From Streptomyces sp. CB09001 (GTDB lineage Bacteria; Actinomycetota; Actinomycetes; Streptomycetales; Streptomycetaceae): a stretch of DNA of 64,000 nt. The notes beneath the pieces are model-generated. The model was not told the DNA's origin, ran no database searches, and saw nothing but the letters and a program-made list of their open reading frames with translations. The DNA is taken from positions 124,001-188,000 of the forward strand of contig NZ_CP026730.1 of assembly GCF_003369795.1 (NCBI RefSeq), in the 5' to 3' direction. Position 1 is the first letter of the stretch, and each line of letters opens with the position of its first letter. The translations under genes and the position numbers were made by a program. Below, in pieces: positions 7,932-17,755 of the stretch.

Positions 7932-9450
7932 GCCGGGGCGCCGCGAGGATCCGGCCGTGGCACAGCGCGCGGACGTCCGCGAGACGCACACTGCGGTGGT
8001 CTTCTTCGTGGAAGATCGCGTGTACAAGCGCAAGAAGCCGGTGGATCTGGGGTTCCTGGACTACACCACCCTGTCGTCGCGTCGCGCCGTGTGCGAACGC
8101 GAGATCGAACTCAACCGGCGGTTCTCTCCGGACGTGTACATGGGCCTGGGTGAGCTCCGTACCCCGGGTGAGCAAGCGGCCGAGCCACTCGTGGTGATGC
8201 GGCGCATGCCCGATGATCGCCGCCTGTCTCACCTCGTACGGACGGGAGCACCCGTCGACGACGCCCTACGGGCCGTCGCCAGGCAACTGGCCGCATGGCA
8301 CGCCACCGCACCCCGGGGCCCCGGCATCGCGGAACAGGGCACACGGGACGCCCTGGCGTCGCGCTGGGAGGCCGGCTTCGCGCAGGTAGACGCCATGGCG
8401 GCCGAGGGCCCGACGCCGGGCGAGACGGCGGAGGTCGAACGGCTGGTCCGCCGCTATCTCGAGGGACGCAAGCCCCTGTTCGACCTCCGTATCGAACAGG
8501 ACCGAGTGCTCGACGGGCACGGCGACCTCCTCGCCGACGACATCTTCTGCCTCGGCGACGGGCCGCGGATCCTTGACTGCCTGGAGTTCGACGACCGTCT
8601 CCGGTACGTCGACGGTCTCGACGACGCCGCGTTCCTGGCCATGGACCTGGAGCTGCTCGGTGCACCCGAATCCGCAGCATTCTTCCTCACCCAGTACGGC
8701 GAATACTCCGGTGACCCCGCACCGCCGTCCCTGTGGCACCACTACGTCGCCTACCGTGCCTTCGTCCGAGCCAAAGTGTCCCTGATCCAGGCGCGGCAGG
8801 GCGCGCCCGGCGCGCAGGCGGCGGCGCGACGGCTCGTCCTGATCGCGCTGCGCCATCTGAGGGCCTCAGCCGTCGGCCTGACACTCGTCGCCGGACTTCC
8901 CGGCAGCGGGAAGTCCACGCTGTCCGGCGCGCTTGCCGACCGTCTCGGAGCGGTGCTGCTCAGCAGTGACCGTGTGCGCAAGGAGTTGGCGGGGCTCTCC
9001 GTGCAGCAGAGCGCCGCGGCCGACTACGGCGAGGGGCTGTACACCCCCGAGTGGACGGCCAGGACCTACGCCGAACTACTGGACCGGGCAGCAGCTCTCA
9101 TGGCTCGGGGCGAATCCGTGGTTCTGGACGCCACGTGGATCGACTCGGCCCAGCGCGAGGCGGCACGGCGCACCGCCGAAATCACCGGCGCCGACCTCGT
9201 GGCCCTGCACTGCCACGTGCCCAGCGACGTGGCAGCTGCCCGCCTGAACACCCGTACCTCCGGCTCGTCCGATGCCGACCTCGGCGTGGCCGACGCCATG
9301 GCGGCCGAAGAACAGCCGTGGGCCGAGGCGGTCGGCGTCGACACCAGCGGCTCCCTGGGCTCCGCGGTCGCCCAGGCTCTGGCAGCTGTCCGGCCCTGGG
9401 GCTCGGACCAGGCCAAGGTGTTCCGACGTCCCTACATGGAGCCGGGCTGA
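7924..9450 (+). CDS. APH-like protein fused to P-loop kinase (AAA_33)
   Basis: About 508 residues in two parts. The first resembles the aminoglycoside-phosphotransferase fold: DRVYKRKKPVDLGFLDY near residue 30, and HGDLLADDIFCLGD near 200 as catalytic and metal loops (HGDLxxxxI). The second, from about 325, is a P-loop kinase with LVAGLPGSGKSTLSGALAD (Walker A) and VVLDATWID. Such fusions occur beside universal stress proteins and PPK2 in actinobacteria; the substrate is unknown. GTG at 7924 has AAAGGG at good spacing; GTG at 7894 is an alternative. Confidence 0.88.
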   Translation: MPEPGRREDPAVAQRADVRETHTAVVFFVEDRVYKRKKPVDLGFLDYTTLSSRRAVCEREIELNRRFSPDVYMGLGELRTPGEQAAEPLVVMRRMPDDRRLSHLVRTGAPVDDALRAVARQLAAWHATAPRGPGIAEQGTRDALASRWEAGFAQVDAMAAEGPTPGETAEVERLVRRYLEGRKPLFDLRIEQDRVLDGHGDLLADDIFCLGDGPRILDCLEFDDRLRYVDGLDDAAFLAMDLELLGAPESAAFFLTQYGEYSGDPAPPSLWHHYVAYRAFVRAKVSLIQARQGAPGAQAAARRLVLIALRHLRASAVGLTLVAGLPGSGKSTLSGALADRLGAVLLSSDRVRKELAGLSVQQSAAADYGEGLYTPEWTARTYAELLDRAAALMARGESVVLDATWIDSAQREAARRTAEITGADLVALHCHVPSDVAAARLNTRTSGSSDADLGVADAMAAEEQPWAEAVGVDTSGSLGSAVAQALAAVRPWGSDQAKVFRRPYMEPG

Positions 9451-9480
9451 CGTACGACGATGCCCGACCGTCCCCGTGGG

Positions 9481-9494
9481 GGGCCGATCGTCAC
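9481..9494. promoter_or_regulatory. Possible OsdR/DevR-like box
   Basis: GGGCCGATCGTCAC fits GGGNC-N4-GNCCC with one mismatch, 75 bp before the P-type ATPase start. A second GGGGC half-site follows about 23 bp later. Confidence 0.3.
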
Positions 9495-9568
9495 TGGCCC
9501 AGGGGGGCACGCCGCGCTTCCATGGAGGGAGCGACCGACGTTGCCGCGCCGCACGGACCGAGGTGCCC

Positions 9569-11898
9569 ATGAACCGCTTGCTCCTCGTCGCGCGACTGCG
9601 CCGCTCAACGGCGGCCATCGCATCCCCCCGACTCGAGCACGGCCTCCTCGCTGTCACGACCGCGGCTCTGGTGGGTGGAGCCGTCGCCCACTTTCTCGAC
9701 GCCACCGGCCTGGCAGACCTCTTCTGGGGGCTGGGCACCCTGGCCGCCGTTGTTCCCGCGGTGGGCTGGGTACTGGTCGCACTCCGGCGCGGGCACGCGG
9801 GCGTGGACCTGATCGCCGTACTCGCGCTCGGCGGCACCCTGGCCGTCGGTGAGTACCTGGCCAGGACCCTGATCGCGCTCATGCTGGCCACGGGCCGCAC
9901 GCTGGAGGAAGCTGCTCAGCGCCGCGCCTCCCACGACCTGCACGCCCTGCTCGCGCACGCGCCCCGCTCGGCACGACGTCGCACCGACGAAGGCGTGGTC
10001 AGGGTGCCGCTGGGAGAGGTCGCTGCCGGGGACGCACTGGTAGTCGGCCCGGGTGAGGTCGTCCCGGTCGACGGCCGCGTCGAAAGCGCCGAAGCGGTCC
10101 TCGACGAGTCGGTGCTCACCGGTGAACCGCTCCAGGTCACGCGGCACCGGGATGAGGGGGCACGCAGTGGCGCGGTCAACGCCGGCGGCGCGTTCGACCT
10201 GCGCGCCACCGCTACCGAACAGGACAGCACCTACGCCGGCATCGTGCGGCTCGCCCAGCAGGCCGGCGCGGAATCGGCGCCGGTGGTGCGGCTGGCGGAC
10301 CGGTACGCCGCCTGGTTCCTTCCGCTGGCACTCGTCACGGCGGCACTGGCGTGGCTGGTCAGCGGCTCCCCGGTGCGCGCGGTCGCCGTACTGGTGGTCG
10401 CCACTCCCTGCCCCCTGCTGCTGGCCGCCCCGGTCGCCGTCGTCTCCGGTCTCTCCCGTGCCTCCCGCCGCGGTGTGGTCGTCCGGGACGGTGGAGCACT
10501 GGAGAACCTGGGCCGGGCCCGCACCCTCCTGCTGGACAAGACGGGGACCCTGACCGTGGGCCGTCCTTGTGTCCTGGACGTGGTGGCCGCCCCGGGTCGC
10601 GTGCCGACGGAGGTCTTGCGAACGGCCGCCTCGCTGGACCAGTTCTCGCCCCATGTGCTGGCCCAGGCCATCGTCGAGACCGCTCGGACTCGAAGGCTGG
10701 AACTGTCGGAGCCGACCGAGGTGACGGAGGAGCCGGGCCGGGGGCCCGGGGCGTCGTCGAGGGTCACCGCGTCTTCATCGGTCGCGACGACGCCGCCCGG
10801 GCACGGCCGGCCTGGGCGAAGGCGGTCGACAACCGCGCCCTCCTCGACGGGGCGACCGTGGCATGGCTCGCTGTCGACGAGCGCCTCATCGGTGCCGTCC
10901 TACTGCGTGACCCCCTGCGCCGCGATGCTCCGCACGCCGTGCGTCGGCTCCGGGACGCCGGCATCGGACGACTGGTGATGCTCACGGGCGACCGGGCGGC
11001 CACGGCTCAAGAGGTGGCGGCCGTTCTGGGACTCGCCGGCGTCCGCGCCGGACTCGGTCCTGCCGACAAGGTGGCCGCCGTGCGCGACGAACGCAGTCAC
11101 GCCGTCACGGTGATGGTCGGAGACGGGGTCAACGACGCACCCGCCCTGGCCGCTGCGGACATCGGTGTCGCCATGGGTGCCCGGGGCTCCACGGCTTCCT
11201 CCGAGGCCGCCGACATCGTGCTCACCACCGACCGCGTCGACCGCCTGGCCGACGCCGTTGTCATCGCTCAACGATCGCGCCGTATCGCTGTGCAGAGCGC
11301 CCTCAGAGGCATGCTGCTGTCACTGGCCGCCATGGTCGCGGCCGCTCTCGGCCTGATCCAGCCCGCCGTCGGCGCCCTGCTGCAAGAGGGCATCGACGTC
11401 GCGGTCATCCTCAACGCCCTGCGGGCCCTGCGCGCCGGCCGTGCCGAGCAAGTGGTCCTCGCACCGGCCACCGAAGCCCTCGTCCACCGGTTCGCCGCCG
11501 AGCACGACGACCTGCAGGATGTCCTCCAGGCGGTGCGTGCCGCCGCGGACCGCCTTTCCGGGGTTCCCGAGCCGTCGGCACTCGCGAGCGTCGAGGAGGC
11601 GCACCGGCTGATCACCGAGCGACTGCTGCCGCACGAGTACGCCGAGGAGCATCAGCTCTACCCGGCTCTGGCACCGGTGCTCGGTGGCCCGGAGTCCACC
11701 GCGACGATGAGCCGCGCGCACACCGAGATCGGACGTCTGTCCCGCCGCATCGCCACCCACCTGCAGCTCGCCCGTGCGAACGGCGGCCTGGCCTCCGAAC
11801 AGCTGGACGACCTCCGCTCCTGCCTGTACGGCCTCAACACCGTGCTGCGCCTGCACTTCGCCCAGGAGGAGGAGAGCTACTTCTCCCTGGCCCCGTGA
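9569..11898 (+). CDS. Heavy-metal P-type ATPase with C-terminal hemerythrin domain (frameshifted)
   Basis: A P1B-type metal pump of about 776 residues if one frameshift is repaired. No N-terminal metal-binding domain. Seen: TGEP in VLTGEPLQVT, the membrane metal site ATPCPLLLAAP (CPL, not CPC), the phosphorylation site DKTGTLT (Asp323), MLTGDRAATAQ and GDGVNDAPALAAADIG. After the last membrane segments a hemerythrin-like domain follows (FAAEHDDL, LLPHEYAEEHQLYP, SRAHTEIG, LRLHFAQEEESY), a likely di-iron site. Frame shifts by one missing base within the GC run 10735-10755, just before VVEGHRVF. Either a pseudogene or a sequence error. Metal unknown. Confidence 0.85.
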
Positions 11899-11965
11899 CA
11901 CGGGCCCCATGCCGGTGGATGCCGGGCTCGCACGCGGCGACGGCCTCGACGATGTAACTCCTCAC

Positions 11966-12210
11966 TCACCCTGAGACGGGTCGCGCAGCCCGCGTGGCCG
12001 CGATGTCGCGCTCGGCGATGTCCAGCAGTTGCTGAGCGATGTTACGCAAGCCGCGTCCTGCGGCCGGCTCGTCGCCGATCTCCGGCACGTTCGCGTCGGC
12101 CGGTGGCGATGTGCGGTCCCACGACCGGTGAGCGCCGTGGTACCGGTTCCAGCACCACGTGCGCCTTGGTACCTCCGTCGTCGACCTTGCCGTCCCCTGT
12201 CCGCGCCTCA
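11966..12210 (-). pseudogene. DUF1876 small protein remnant with two frameshifts
   Basis: DUF1876 proteins are about 90-residue actinobacterial proteins of unknown function. Pieces lie in three frames in the right order: TGDGKVDDGGTKAHVVLE, then TGTTALTGRGTAHRH, then ADANVPEIGDEPAAGRGLRN and a tail ending at 11966. No single open frame covers them, so two indels are needed. The piece VPEIGDE..AAGRxLxxxAxQLL is the strongest match. The rest of 11899-12446 holds nothing I recognise. Confidence 0.6.
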
Positions 12211-12446
12211 CGTCACCAGGTCTCGCGAGGCGTCGCTCGTTGCTTCATGGTGGTGGGAGGGGGGCGGCGGCCCAGCTCCCGCGGCTCACCCGCCAGTGTG
12301 TTCCTCGTGGCTCTTCCCCGCACGCAGTGAGGACGGTTCTTCTGCCTCGCCGTGACGTCGATATCGCCAGGAAGATCAACCTTGGTTCCCTCCCCCGCCT
12401 CGGGAAACACCCCCGCCCCGGTGGCATGCACGCGACCCGAGTGCGG

Positions 12447-12845
12447 TCAGGACCCGGCAGGTGTGAGGGAGCTCAGTGCCGCGTCGAGGCGGCGACCGGC
12501 TTCCTCGGCCACGGGCGTCATGGCGTCGACGCCCGTGAGGGTGACCATGGTGCCGGGGTCGATGGCCTCGACGACCACTCGGTCGCCGTCGCCACGGACC
12601 ACGACGTTGCAGGGCAACAGAAGCCCTACGGACCGGTCGGCTTCCAGGGCTCGGTGCGCCAGAGGCGGATTGCAGGCTCCGAGGATCAGGTAGGGCTCCA
12701 TGTCCTCATCCAACTTGGCCTTGAGAGTCGCCTGTACGTCGATCTCGGTCAGGACTCCGAAACCCTGGTCGGCCAGGGCCTCACGGACGTCGTGCTGCAC
12801 CTGATCGAACGGGCCTTCCAGCTTGACGGTACGACCGTAACGCAT
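12447..12845 (-). CDS. DUF302 protein
   Basis: 132 residues, the full length of a DUF302 domain. Recognisable parts: GPFDQVQHDVREALADQGFGVLTEID and LKAKLDEDMEPYLILGACNPPLAHRAL, then LLLPCNVVVR. DUF302 folds as a small alpha-beta protein; its function is unknown, but it often occurs with CBS and USP genes. The conserved ACNPP..A..AL and LLPCNV cysteines suggest ligand or metal binding. Start ATG at 12845 follows GGGGAGGAAGC. Oriented opposite to the membrane protein gene at 13072. Confidence 0.9.
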   Translation of the reverse strand: MRYGRTVKLEGPFDQVQHDVREALADQGFGVLTEIDVQATLKAKLDEDMEPYLILGACNPPLAHRALEADRSVGLLLPCNVVVRGDGDRVVVEAIDPGTMVTLTGVDAMTPVAEEAGRRLDAALSSLTPAGS

Positions 12846-13071
12846 GGTGCTTCCTCCCCGCTTCTGAGGCTACCGGGGTACCCGGCGGGCGCACTCTTCA
12901 CGCGCTCCGCGAGGGAAGGCCGCGAGGTTGCGCGTCACTCGACTTCTTCTGCTTCGGCCGAGCCCGTCGGTGCCGGGCAACGGGCGGTCTGATTCCGTAC
13001 TTCCCGCTGCGGCGCATCTCCTAGGATCGCAGGAACCGTACGGGAACGAGCGGGAGGGGCTGCGGGGGCCT

Positions 13072-14031
13072 GTGACTCTTGACGGAGAGACGTACCACCG
13101 GAGACCGGAGCAGGAGCCCGACGGGCGACTCCCCCGCACGATGTCGAAGCAGGACGCATACGGGGTGGTGCTGGACTGCCTCTCCCGGACACCCGATGAG
13201 GTGCCCCGCACCCGTGCGCTGGTCCGGGCGGGAGAGACGAAGCCTTGGTGGTTCACCCCCCTCAGTCTCTTCATCGCCGTGCTCGGCACCTATGGCGCGT
13301 TCTTGTCGGGCGCGGGGACGTACTTCGTGTTGCGGGACGCTCCGCCTGCGGTCGCGATCGCCTGTGGTGTCTGCGCCGCTCTGGCCGTGTACCTGCTGTT
13401 GCTCGTATCGTCCGCGTGGTTCGACCGGACCGGACGGCGAGAAGGGCTGGTACACAGAGGCACCGACGCGGTGATCGCCTGCGTTCGTGCCCTTGAGGCG
13501 CCGGAAGCAGATCGTGCCGGCCTCCTTCAGGAGGTCGACGCCCTGTATCGCCGGATCGAGCCTCTCGTGCTGCGCGCCCACCGGACCCGCGGCACCATGG
13601 GGAGCTCCTCGCCACGGCGGACTGTCGCGCGTCAGCACGCGGAACTGGTGGCGGGCGCGCTCCGCCGCGACCTTTGCCGCGTGGATGCCGAGCCGCGGGA
13701 GGCGCTGCGAGATCTGGCGGGAAAGCTGGTCACGGTCTGCGAGCGTTACGCCGAGGGTCGGGTGGGTCGGCTACTGACCGAGGTCGACCTGGAAGGCGTG
13801 GAACCGGTCACCCTCGCTCGCGAGAGGCTCCGGGAAACGGCGCACATGACGGCGGTGGTCCTCGCGATGTTCTGCGGAGCGCTTGCCGCATGGCTGGCCT
13901 GCCGGGCCGCCGGCCTGCCGAAGGGCCTTCCCTTGGAAATGGCGCCGGTGGTGGGGATGGTGCTCGGCGGACTGCTGGCTGGTGGCTGGCAGCGCATGGC
14001 ACGGGTGGCGGAACTGCTGCCAGGACGGTAG
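13072..14031 (+). CDS. Unknown four-helix membrane protein
   Basis: No family recognised. About 319 residues from GTG 13072 (purine-rich GGGAGGGGCTGCGGGGG before it); an ATG at 13141 is the alternative. Two membrane helices lie near residues 60-115 (FTPLSLFIAVLGTYGAFLSG and VAIACGVCAALAVYLLLLV) and two near 260-310 (MTAVVLAMFCGALAAWLACR and PVVGMVLGGLLAGG). Between them is a basic, helical cytoplasmic stretch of about 140 residues. A -10-like TAGGAT lies at 13022-13027. Lies between DUF302 and PPK2 genes. Confidence 0.7.
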   Translation: MTLDGETYHRRPEQEPDGRLPRTMSKQDAYGVVLDCLSRTPDEVPRTRALVRAGETKPWWFTPLSLFIAVLGTYGAFLSGAGTYFVLRDAPPAVAIACGVCAALAVYLLLLVSSAWFDRTGRREGLVHRGTDAVIACVRALEAPEADRAGLLQEVDALYRRIEPLVLRAHRTRGTMGSSSPRRTVARQHAELVAGALRRDLCRVDAEPREALRDLAGKLVTVCERYAEGRVGRLLTEVDLEGVEPVTLARERLRETAHMTAVVLAMFCGALAAWLACRAAGLPKGLPLEMAPVVGMVLGGLLAGGWQRMARVAELLPGR

Positions 14032-14218
14032 CGCCGCCACAGGGAGGCCGTGCTCCGGGGCAGCACCTGTCCGGTGCGCGGCGACGGCCACGCGGTCGCA
14101 CGGCCCACCGCGTGCCCTGCGGGTACGGGGATACCGACCGACGTGCGCATGCGCTGCTCGCGACCGACCAGTACCGTGCTGACACGGAGGGCATCGGAAC
14201 GCGGGGGCTGGAGGTCGC

Positions 14219-15022
14219 ATGGCAGGCAAGGAGCTCCGGACGATCTCACGCAGAACGTACGAGACGGAGTTGCTGCGCTTGCAGACCGAACTGGTGAAAC
14301 TCCAGGAATGGGTTCTGACCGGAAAGAAGCGCGTTGCGGTGGTGTTCGAGGGCCGGGACGCGGCCGGTAAGGGCGGCGCCATCAAGCGGCTCACGGAACA
14401 CCTCAACCCCCGAGTGACGCGTGTCGTGGCACTGCCCCGACCGACCGAGCGGGAACGCACACAGTGGTACTTCCAGCGGTACGTGGAGCACCTGCCCGCG
14501 GGCGGCGAGATCGTTCTCTTCGACCGCAGCTGGTACAACCGGGCCGGGGTCGAGCGCGTCATGGGGTTCTGCACCGGCGAAGAACACCGTCGGTTTCTGC
14601 GACACTGCCCCGTCTTCGAAAGGATGCTCGTCGAGGACGGGCTCCTGCTGCGGAAGTACTGGTTCTCTGTGAGTGATGTGGAGCAGCAGGACCGCTTCCG
14701 GCGTCGCCTCGAAGACCCGCTGAAGCGCTGGAAACTCTCGTCGGTGGATCTGGAGTCGATCACCCGGTGGGAAGCCTACTCCCGCGCCAAGGACGAGATG
14801 ATGGCGGCCACGGACACTCCCGAGTCCCCGTGGTACGTGGTGGAGAGCGACGACAAACGTCGGGCCCGGCTCAACATGATCGCCCACTTCTTGGACTCCG
14901 TCGCCTACCGCGACGTGCCGCCCCCCTCACTCACCCTCCCGGAGCGCCCACCGCCGACCGGATACACGCGCTCGCCCAGGGGACTGCAGACGTACGTCCC
15001 GGACCACGCGGCTCGCTTGTGA
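14219..15022 (+). CDS. ppk2: Polyphosphate kinase 2
   Basis: 267 residues, a single-domain class I PPK2, which uses polyphosphate to phosphorylate nucleoside diphosphates (usually GDP or ADP). Walker A is VVFEGRDAAGKGGAIKRL near residue 42. Walker B and lid follow: VLFDRSWYNRAGVERVMGF near 97, then LRKYWFSVSDVEQQDRF and SPWYVVESDDKRRARLN. Complete. Together with universal stress proteins and pyruvate phosphate dikinase it would help keep ATP/GTP supplied in slow-growing or hypoxic cells. Confidence 0.96.
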   Translation: MAGKELRTISRRTYETELLRLQTELVKLQEWVLTGKKRVAVVFEGRDAAGKGGAIKRLTEHLNPRVTRVVALPRPTERERTQWYFQRYVEHLPAGGEIVLFDRSWYNRAGVERVMGFCTGEEHRRFLRHCPVFERMLVEDGLLLRKYWFSVSDVEQQDRFRRRLEDPLKRWKLSSVDLESITRWEAYSRAKDEMMAATDTPESPWYVVESDDKRRARLNMIAHFLDSVAYRDVPPPSLTLPERPPPTGYTRSPRGLQTYVPDHAARL

Positions 15023-15071
15023 CAGGTGATGGGGCGAGGCCACCGGCACCGACGTCGTGCAGCGAACCCCG

Positions 15072-15950
15072 TCACGTGACCTGTGGCACCACTACGACCG
15101 GGCAGGACGCGTGCTGCAGCAGCGTATGGGTGACCCGCCCGAGCTGAAGGCCGAAATGGCCCGACCGGTGACGGGCCCCGACGACAACGAGGTCGGCTGC
15201 GGCCGTCTGATGGACCAGCACCTTGCGGGCAGGCCCTTCGACCGTCCGCTTGCGCAGCCTCACGCTCGGATACTCTGCCGCGACTTCGGCCACCAGTGTG
15301 TCGATCAGAGCGGAAGCTCGTTGCTGGTGCTGGTACTCGGAGTCCTCACGTGACGTCCCGTCGTCGGCGTTCTCGTACGCCGGACACCGCCAGGCCCGCA
15401 CGACGTCCAGCTCGCAGCCCCGTACGTCGGCCTCTCGAAAAGCGAACCGCACGGCCTCGCCGCTGGTGTCCGGGTCGCCGGCGCCGAGCAGGACGCGGGC
15501 GTGGGAGCCGGACAGCGCCGACTTCTCACCCCTGACGACGATCACCGGGCAGTCGGCCCGAGAGGCGACGGCCAGGCTGACAGAGCCGAGGAGGGCGCCC
15601 TTCAGCTCCCCACGGCCTCGTGATCCGGTGACCACCGCTGTGGCGTGCCGGCCTTCGGCCAAGAGCGCGGACACCGCTTCCGCGGGAACCGTGTCGGTGT
15701 CGACCGTGAGGCTGGCATCGTATCGCCGGACACGCTCTGCAGCGGTGCCAACGATGTTCTCAGCCATCACCTGCTCCGAGGGGCGTTCTCGGCCCGCCGT
15801 CGGCAGTGCTCCCTCATACCGCTCCCAGAGAGAGGCGTACACCAGACGCAGCGAGAGCCCTCGGCGTTGTGCCTCGTCCACCGCCCAGTCGATGGCAAGA
15901 AGGCTGCCGTCCGACCCGTCGACGCCCACAACCAGGGGGAGTGCCATCAT
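15072..15950 (-). CDS. Universal stress protein, two USP domains
   Basis: About 292 residues with two UspA domains. Domain 1 starts LPLVVGVDGSDGSLLAIDWA and ends with the ATP-binding glycine loop TGSRGRGELKGALLGSVS. Domain 2 has ARVLLGAGDPDTSGEAVRFAF but its loop is GARHRSGHFGLQLGRV, degenerate, so only the first half probably binds ATP. Start at MMALPL (15950) is chosen because GGGTAGTGGGG precedes it; 15983 is possible. Two boxes of the OsdR type 21 bp apart lie 83-117 bp upstream. Confidence 0.9.
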   Translation of the reverse strand: MMALPLVVGVDGSDGSLLAIDWAVDEAQRRGLSLRLVYASLWERYEGALPTAGRERPSEQVMAENIVGTAAERVRRYDASLTVDTDTVPAEAVSALLAEGRHATAVVTGSRGRGELKGALLGSVSLAVASRADCPVIVVRGEKSALSGSHARVLLGAGDPDTSGEAVRFAFREADVRGCELDVVRAWRCPAYENADDGTSREDSEYQHQQRASALIDTLVAEVAAEYPSVRLRKRTVEGPARKVLVHQTAAADLVVVGARHRSGHFGLQLGRVTHTLLQHASCPVVVVPQVT

Positions 15951-16032
15951 CCCCACTACCCTTCTCTCTTGGTGCCGGTTCACGCAGCAGGGCTGCCACC
16001 TTCACGGTGGCATCGGGCGCCCGGGTTCGGCA

Positions 16033-16067
16033 GGGGCGATTGGGCCCGTACAAGGGACCTTCGACCC
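16033..16067. promoter_or_regulatory. Tandem OsdR/DevR-like boxes, 21-bp spacing
   Basis: GGGACCTTCGACCC (16054-16067) matches GGGNC-N4-GNCCC fully. GGGGCGATTGGGCC (16033-16046) matches with one mismatch, exactly 21 bp apart (two helical turns). Located upstream of the USP gene starting at 15950. Confidence 0.55.
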
Positions 16068-16432
16068 CACCCGCCCAGGCCGTCTCGGCCTCGTCCCGAG
16101 GGCCGGTGTCCCCATGGCCTGCGCAGTGGCGAGGGGTGAACATGAACAGAGGGGGTATCGCGAGACGAGGCGATCGTCATGGAACGGATCCAGGTGACAA
16201 GGCGACCGCGCCCTCCACGGCGGCCGGATCTTCCCGACCTGCGCACACCGTCGGGACGTCCCATGCCCTATTAGGCGCTGTCCGGGCGATCACATGACCG
16301 CTCACTCCCTGGTGCGTTGTTGTGGCCCTGGCGGACTGCGGCTCACGCACCGTGTGCGCTTCCCCTGATTCCGTAGCGCAACGCGTCCGGCGCCCTGAGG
16401 TCGTACGGCGCGTGCGGCGGCGCTCCCGTCCG

Positions 16433-16467
16433 GGGCCGACGGTCCCTCGTCAGTGCCCGGGAGGCCC
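16433..16467. promoter_or_regulatory. Tandem OsdR/DevR-like boxes, 21-bp spacing
   Basis: GGGCCGACGGTCCC (16433-16446) is a full match. TGCCCGGGAGGCCC (16454-16467), 21 bp on, keeps the second half perfectly and has two mismatches in the first. Located 118-152 bp before the gene at 16585. Confidence 0.5.
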
Positions 16468-16584
16468 ATGGTGCCCGGGGGCTCACCCGTTGCAGACTGG
16501 TACCAGGGAGGCGGTCGCACCCGGCCGCCGCCCAAGACACTTGCTCGCCCCGACGGACCGCAGGAAGTGGAAGGAGACAGAACA

Positions 16585-17043
16585 ATGACCTCCACGACTA
16601 CGCTCCCCATAGCCATGCCGGCAGAGCACCGCGAACGTCTGCTGCGGCTCGCACGCCAGGTCTCGTTCCCGTCGGGTGCGCGGCTGTTCGAAGAGGGGCG
16701 ACACGCCGATCGCTTCTGGATCATCCGCACGGGAACCGTCGTTCTTGACATCCGTCTCCCGGGCCGACGCAACGCCGACATCGAGTCGCTGGGCCACGGA
16801 GAACTGCTCGGCTGGTCCTGGCACTTCCCCCCGTACCAGTGGCACCTGGGCGCCGAGGCACTCAGCCCGGTACGGGCCTGGGAATTCGATGCGGAGACCG
16901 TCCTGGCCATGGGCGCCGAGCACCCGGAGTTCGGCCGGGCGATCGCGTCCTGGGTCGGACAGGTGGTGGCCGACCGCCTGCAGAGGACGCGCATCCGTCT
17001 GCTGGACCTGTACGCGCCTCATGGCAGCGGAATCCTGCCGTGA
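16585..17043 (+). CDS. Cyclic-nucleotide-binding-domain protein without HTH
   Basis: 152 residues, a single Crp-type beta-roll: LARQVSFPSGARLFEEGRHADRFWIIRTGTV, then IESLGHGELLGWSWHFPPY. The arginine and glutamate that bind cAMP phosphate in Crp (RTAxVxA) are not in place, so a cyclic nucleotide ligand is doubtful. There is no DNA-binding domain; the family's usual regulator length is about 230. GGAAGGAGA before the ATG at 16585. It is followed after 29 bp by a CBS-BON gene and is probably co-transcribed with it. Confidence 0.85.
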   Translation: MTSTTTLPIAMPAEHRERLLRLARQVSFPSGARLFEEGRHADRFWIIRTGTVVLDIRLPGRRNADIESLGHGELLGWSWHFPPYQWHLGAEALSPVRAWEFDAETVLAMGAEHPEFGRAIASWVGQVVADRLQRTRIRLLDLYAPHGSGILP

Positions 17044-17072
17044 GTACAGCTCCTCGGGGCGAGGAGGAAGCC

Positions 17073-17735
17073 ATGCTCAACAGCCCTCACACCGTAAGTG
17101 ACGTGATGACGCACACGGCTGTCGCCGTGGGTCCACAGGCCCCGTTCAAGGACGTCATCGCGCTCATGGACCAATGGAAGGTCAGCGCTCTGCCCGTACT
17201 CGAGGGCGAGGGACGGGTGGTCGGTCTCGTGTCCGAGGCCGACCTGCTGCCCAAGGAGGAGTTCCGGGACAGTGACCCGGATCGGTTCACTCAGATGCGG
17301 CGCCTGACCGATCTGGCCAAGGCCGGTGGCCTGACCGCGGCGGACGTGATGACGGCCCCGGCCGTCACCGTCCATCCCGACGCCACCCTCGCCCAGGCCG
17401 CGCGCATCATGGCGCAGCGCAAGGTCAAGCGGTTGCCCGTCGTCAACGCCGAGGGACTCCTCGAAGGCATCGTCAGCCGGGCCGACCTGTTGAAGGTCTT
17501 CCTTCGCACGGACGACGACATCGCCGACGAGGTCGGCCAGGACGTCGTCGCCCCGCTCTTCCGCTCACTGGCGGACAACGTCCGGGTGGAGGTGTCGGAC
17601 GGTGTCGTCACCCTCAGGGGGCGGGTCGAGGACACCTCGCTGGTTCCCGTCGCCGCCCGCTTGGTGCGCGCCGTGGAAGGTGTCGTCGACGTCCGGTGGA
17701 ATCCGGCGGACGCCGACACGCTTGACGAACGGTGA
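17073..17735 (+). CDS. CBS-pair and BON domain protein
   Basis: 220 residues. Two CBS motifs: VSDVMTHTAVAVGPQAPFKD...VVGLVSEADLL, and AADVMTAPAVTVHPDATL...LEGIVSRADLLKVFLR. A BON domain closes the protein (VRVEVSDGVVTLRGRVEDTS..ARLVRAVEGVVDV). CBS pairs bind adenine nucleotides and BON domains often bind lipids or membranes, so an energy-sensing role at the membrane is plausible but unproven. GAGGAGG precedes the ATG at 17073. One of four paralogues in the window. Confidence 0.92.
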   Translation: MLNSPHTVSDVMTHTAVAVGPQAPFKDVIALMDQWKVSALPVLEGEGRVVGLVSEADLLPKEEFRDSDPDRFTQMRRLTDLAKAGGLTAADVMTAPAVTVHPDATLAQAARIMAQRKVKRLPVVNAEGLLEGIVSRADLLKVFLRTDDDIADEVGQDVVAPLFRSLADNVRVEVSDGVVTLRGRVEDTSLVPVAARLVRAVEGVVDVRWNPADADTLDER

Positions 17736-17755
17736 CGGACTCACTGACTGCCCAC

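Larger units (their letters stand above)
15951..16584. other. 634-bp divergent intergenic region
   Basis: Between the USP gene (minus) and the cyclic-nucleotide-binding-domain gene (plus). It holds two pairs of OsdR-like boxes (16033/16054 and 16433/16454). No convincing gene was found; open frames across it lack family features and start signals. Confidence 0.5.
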
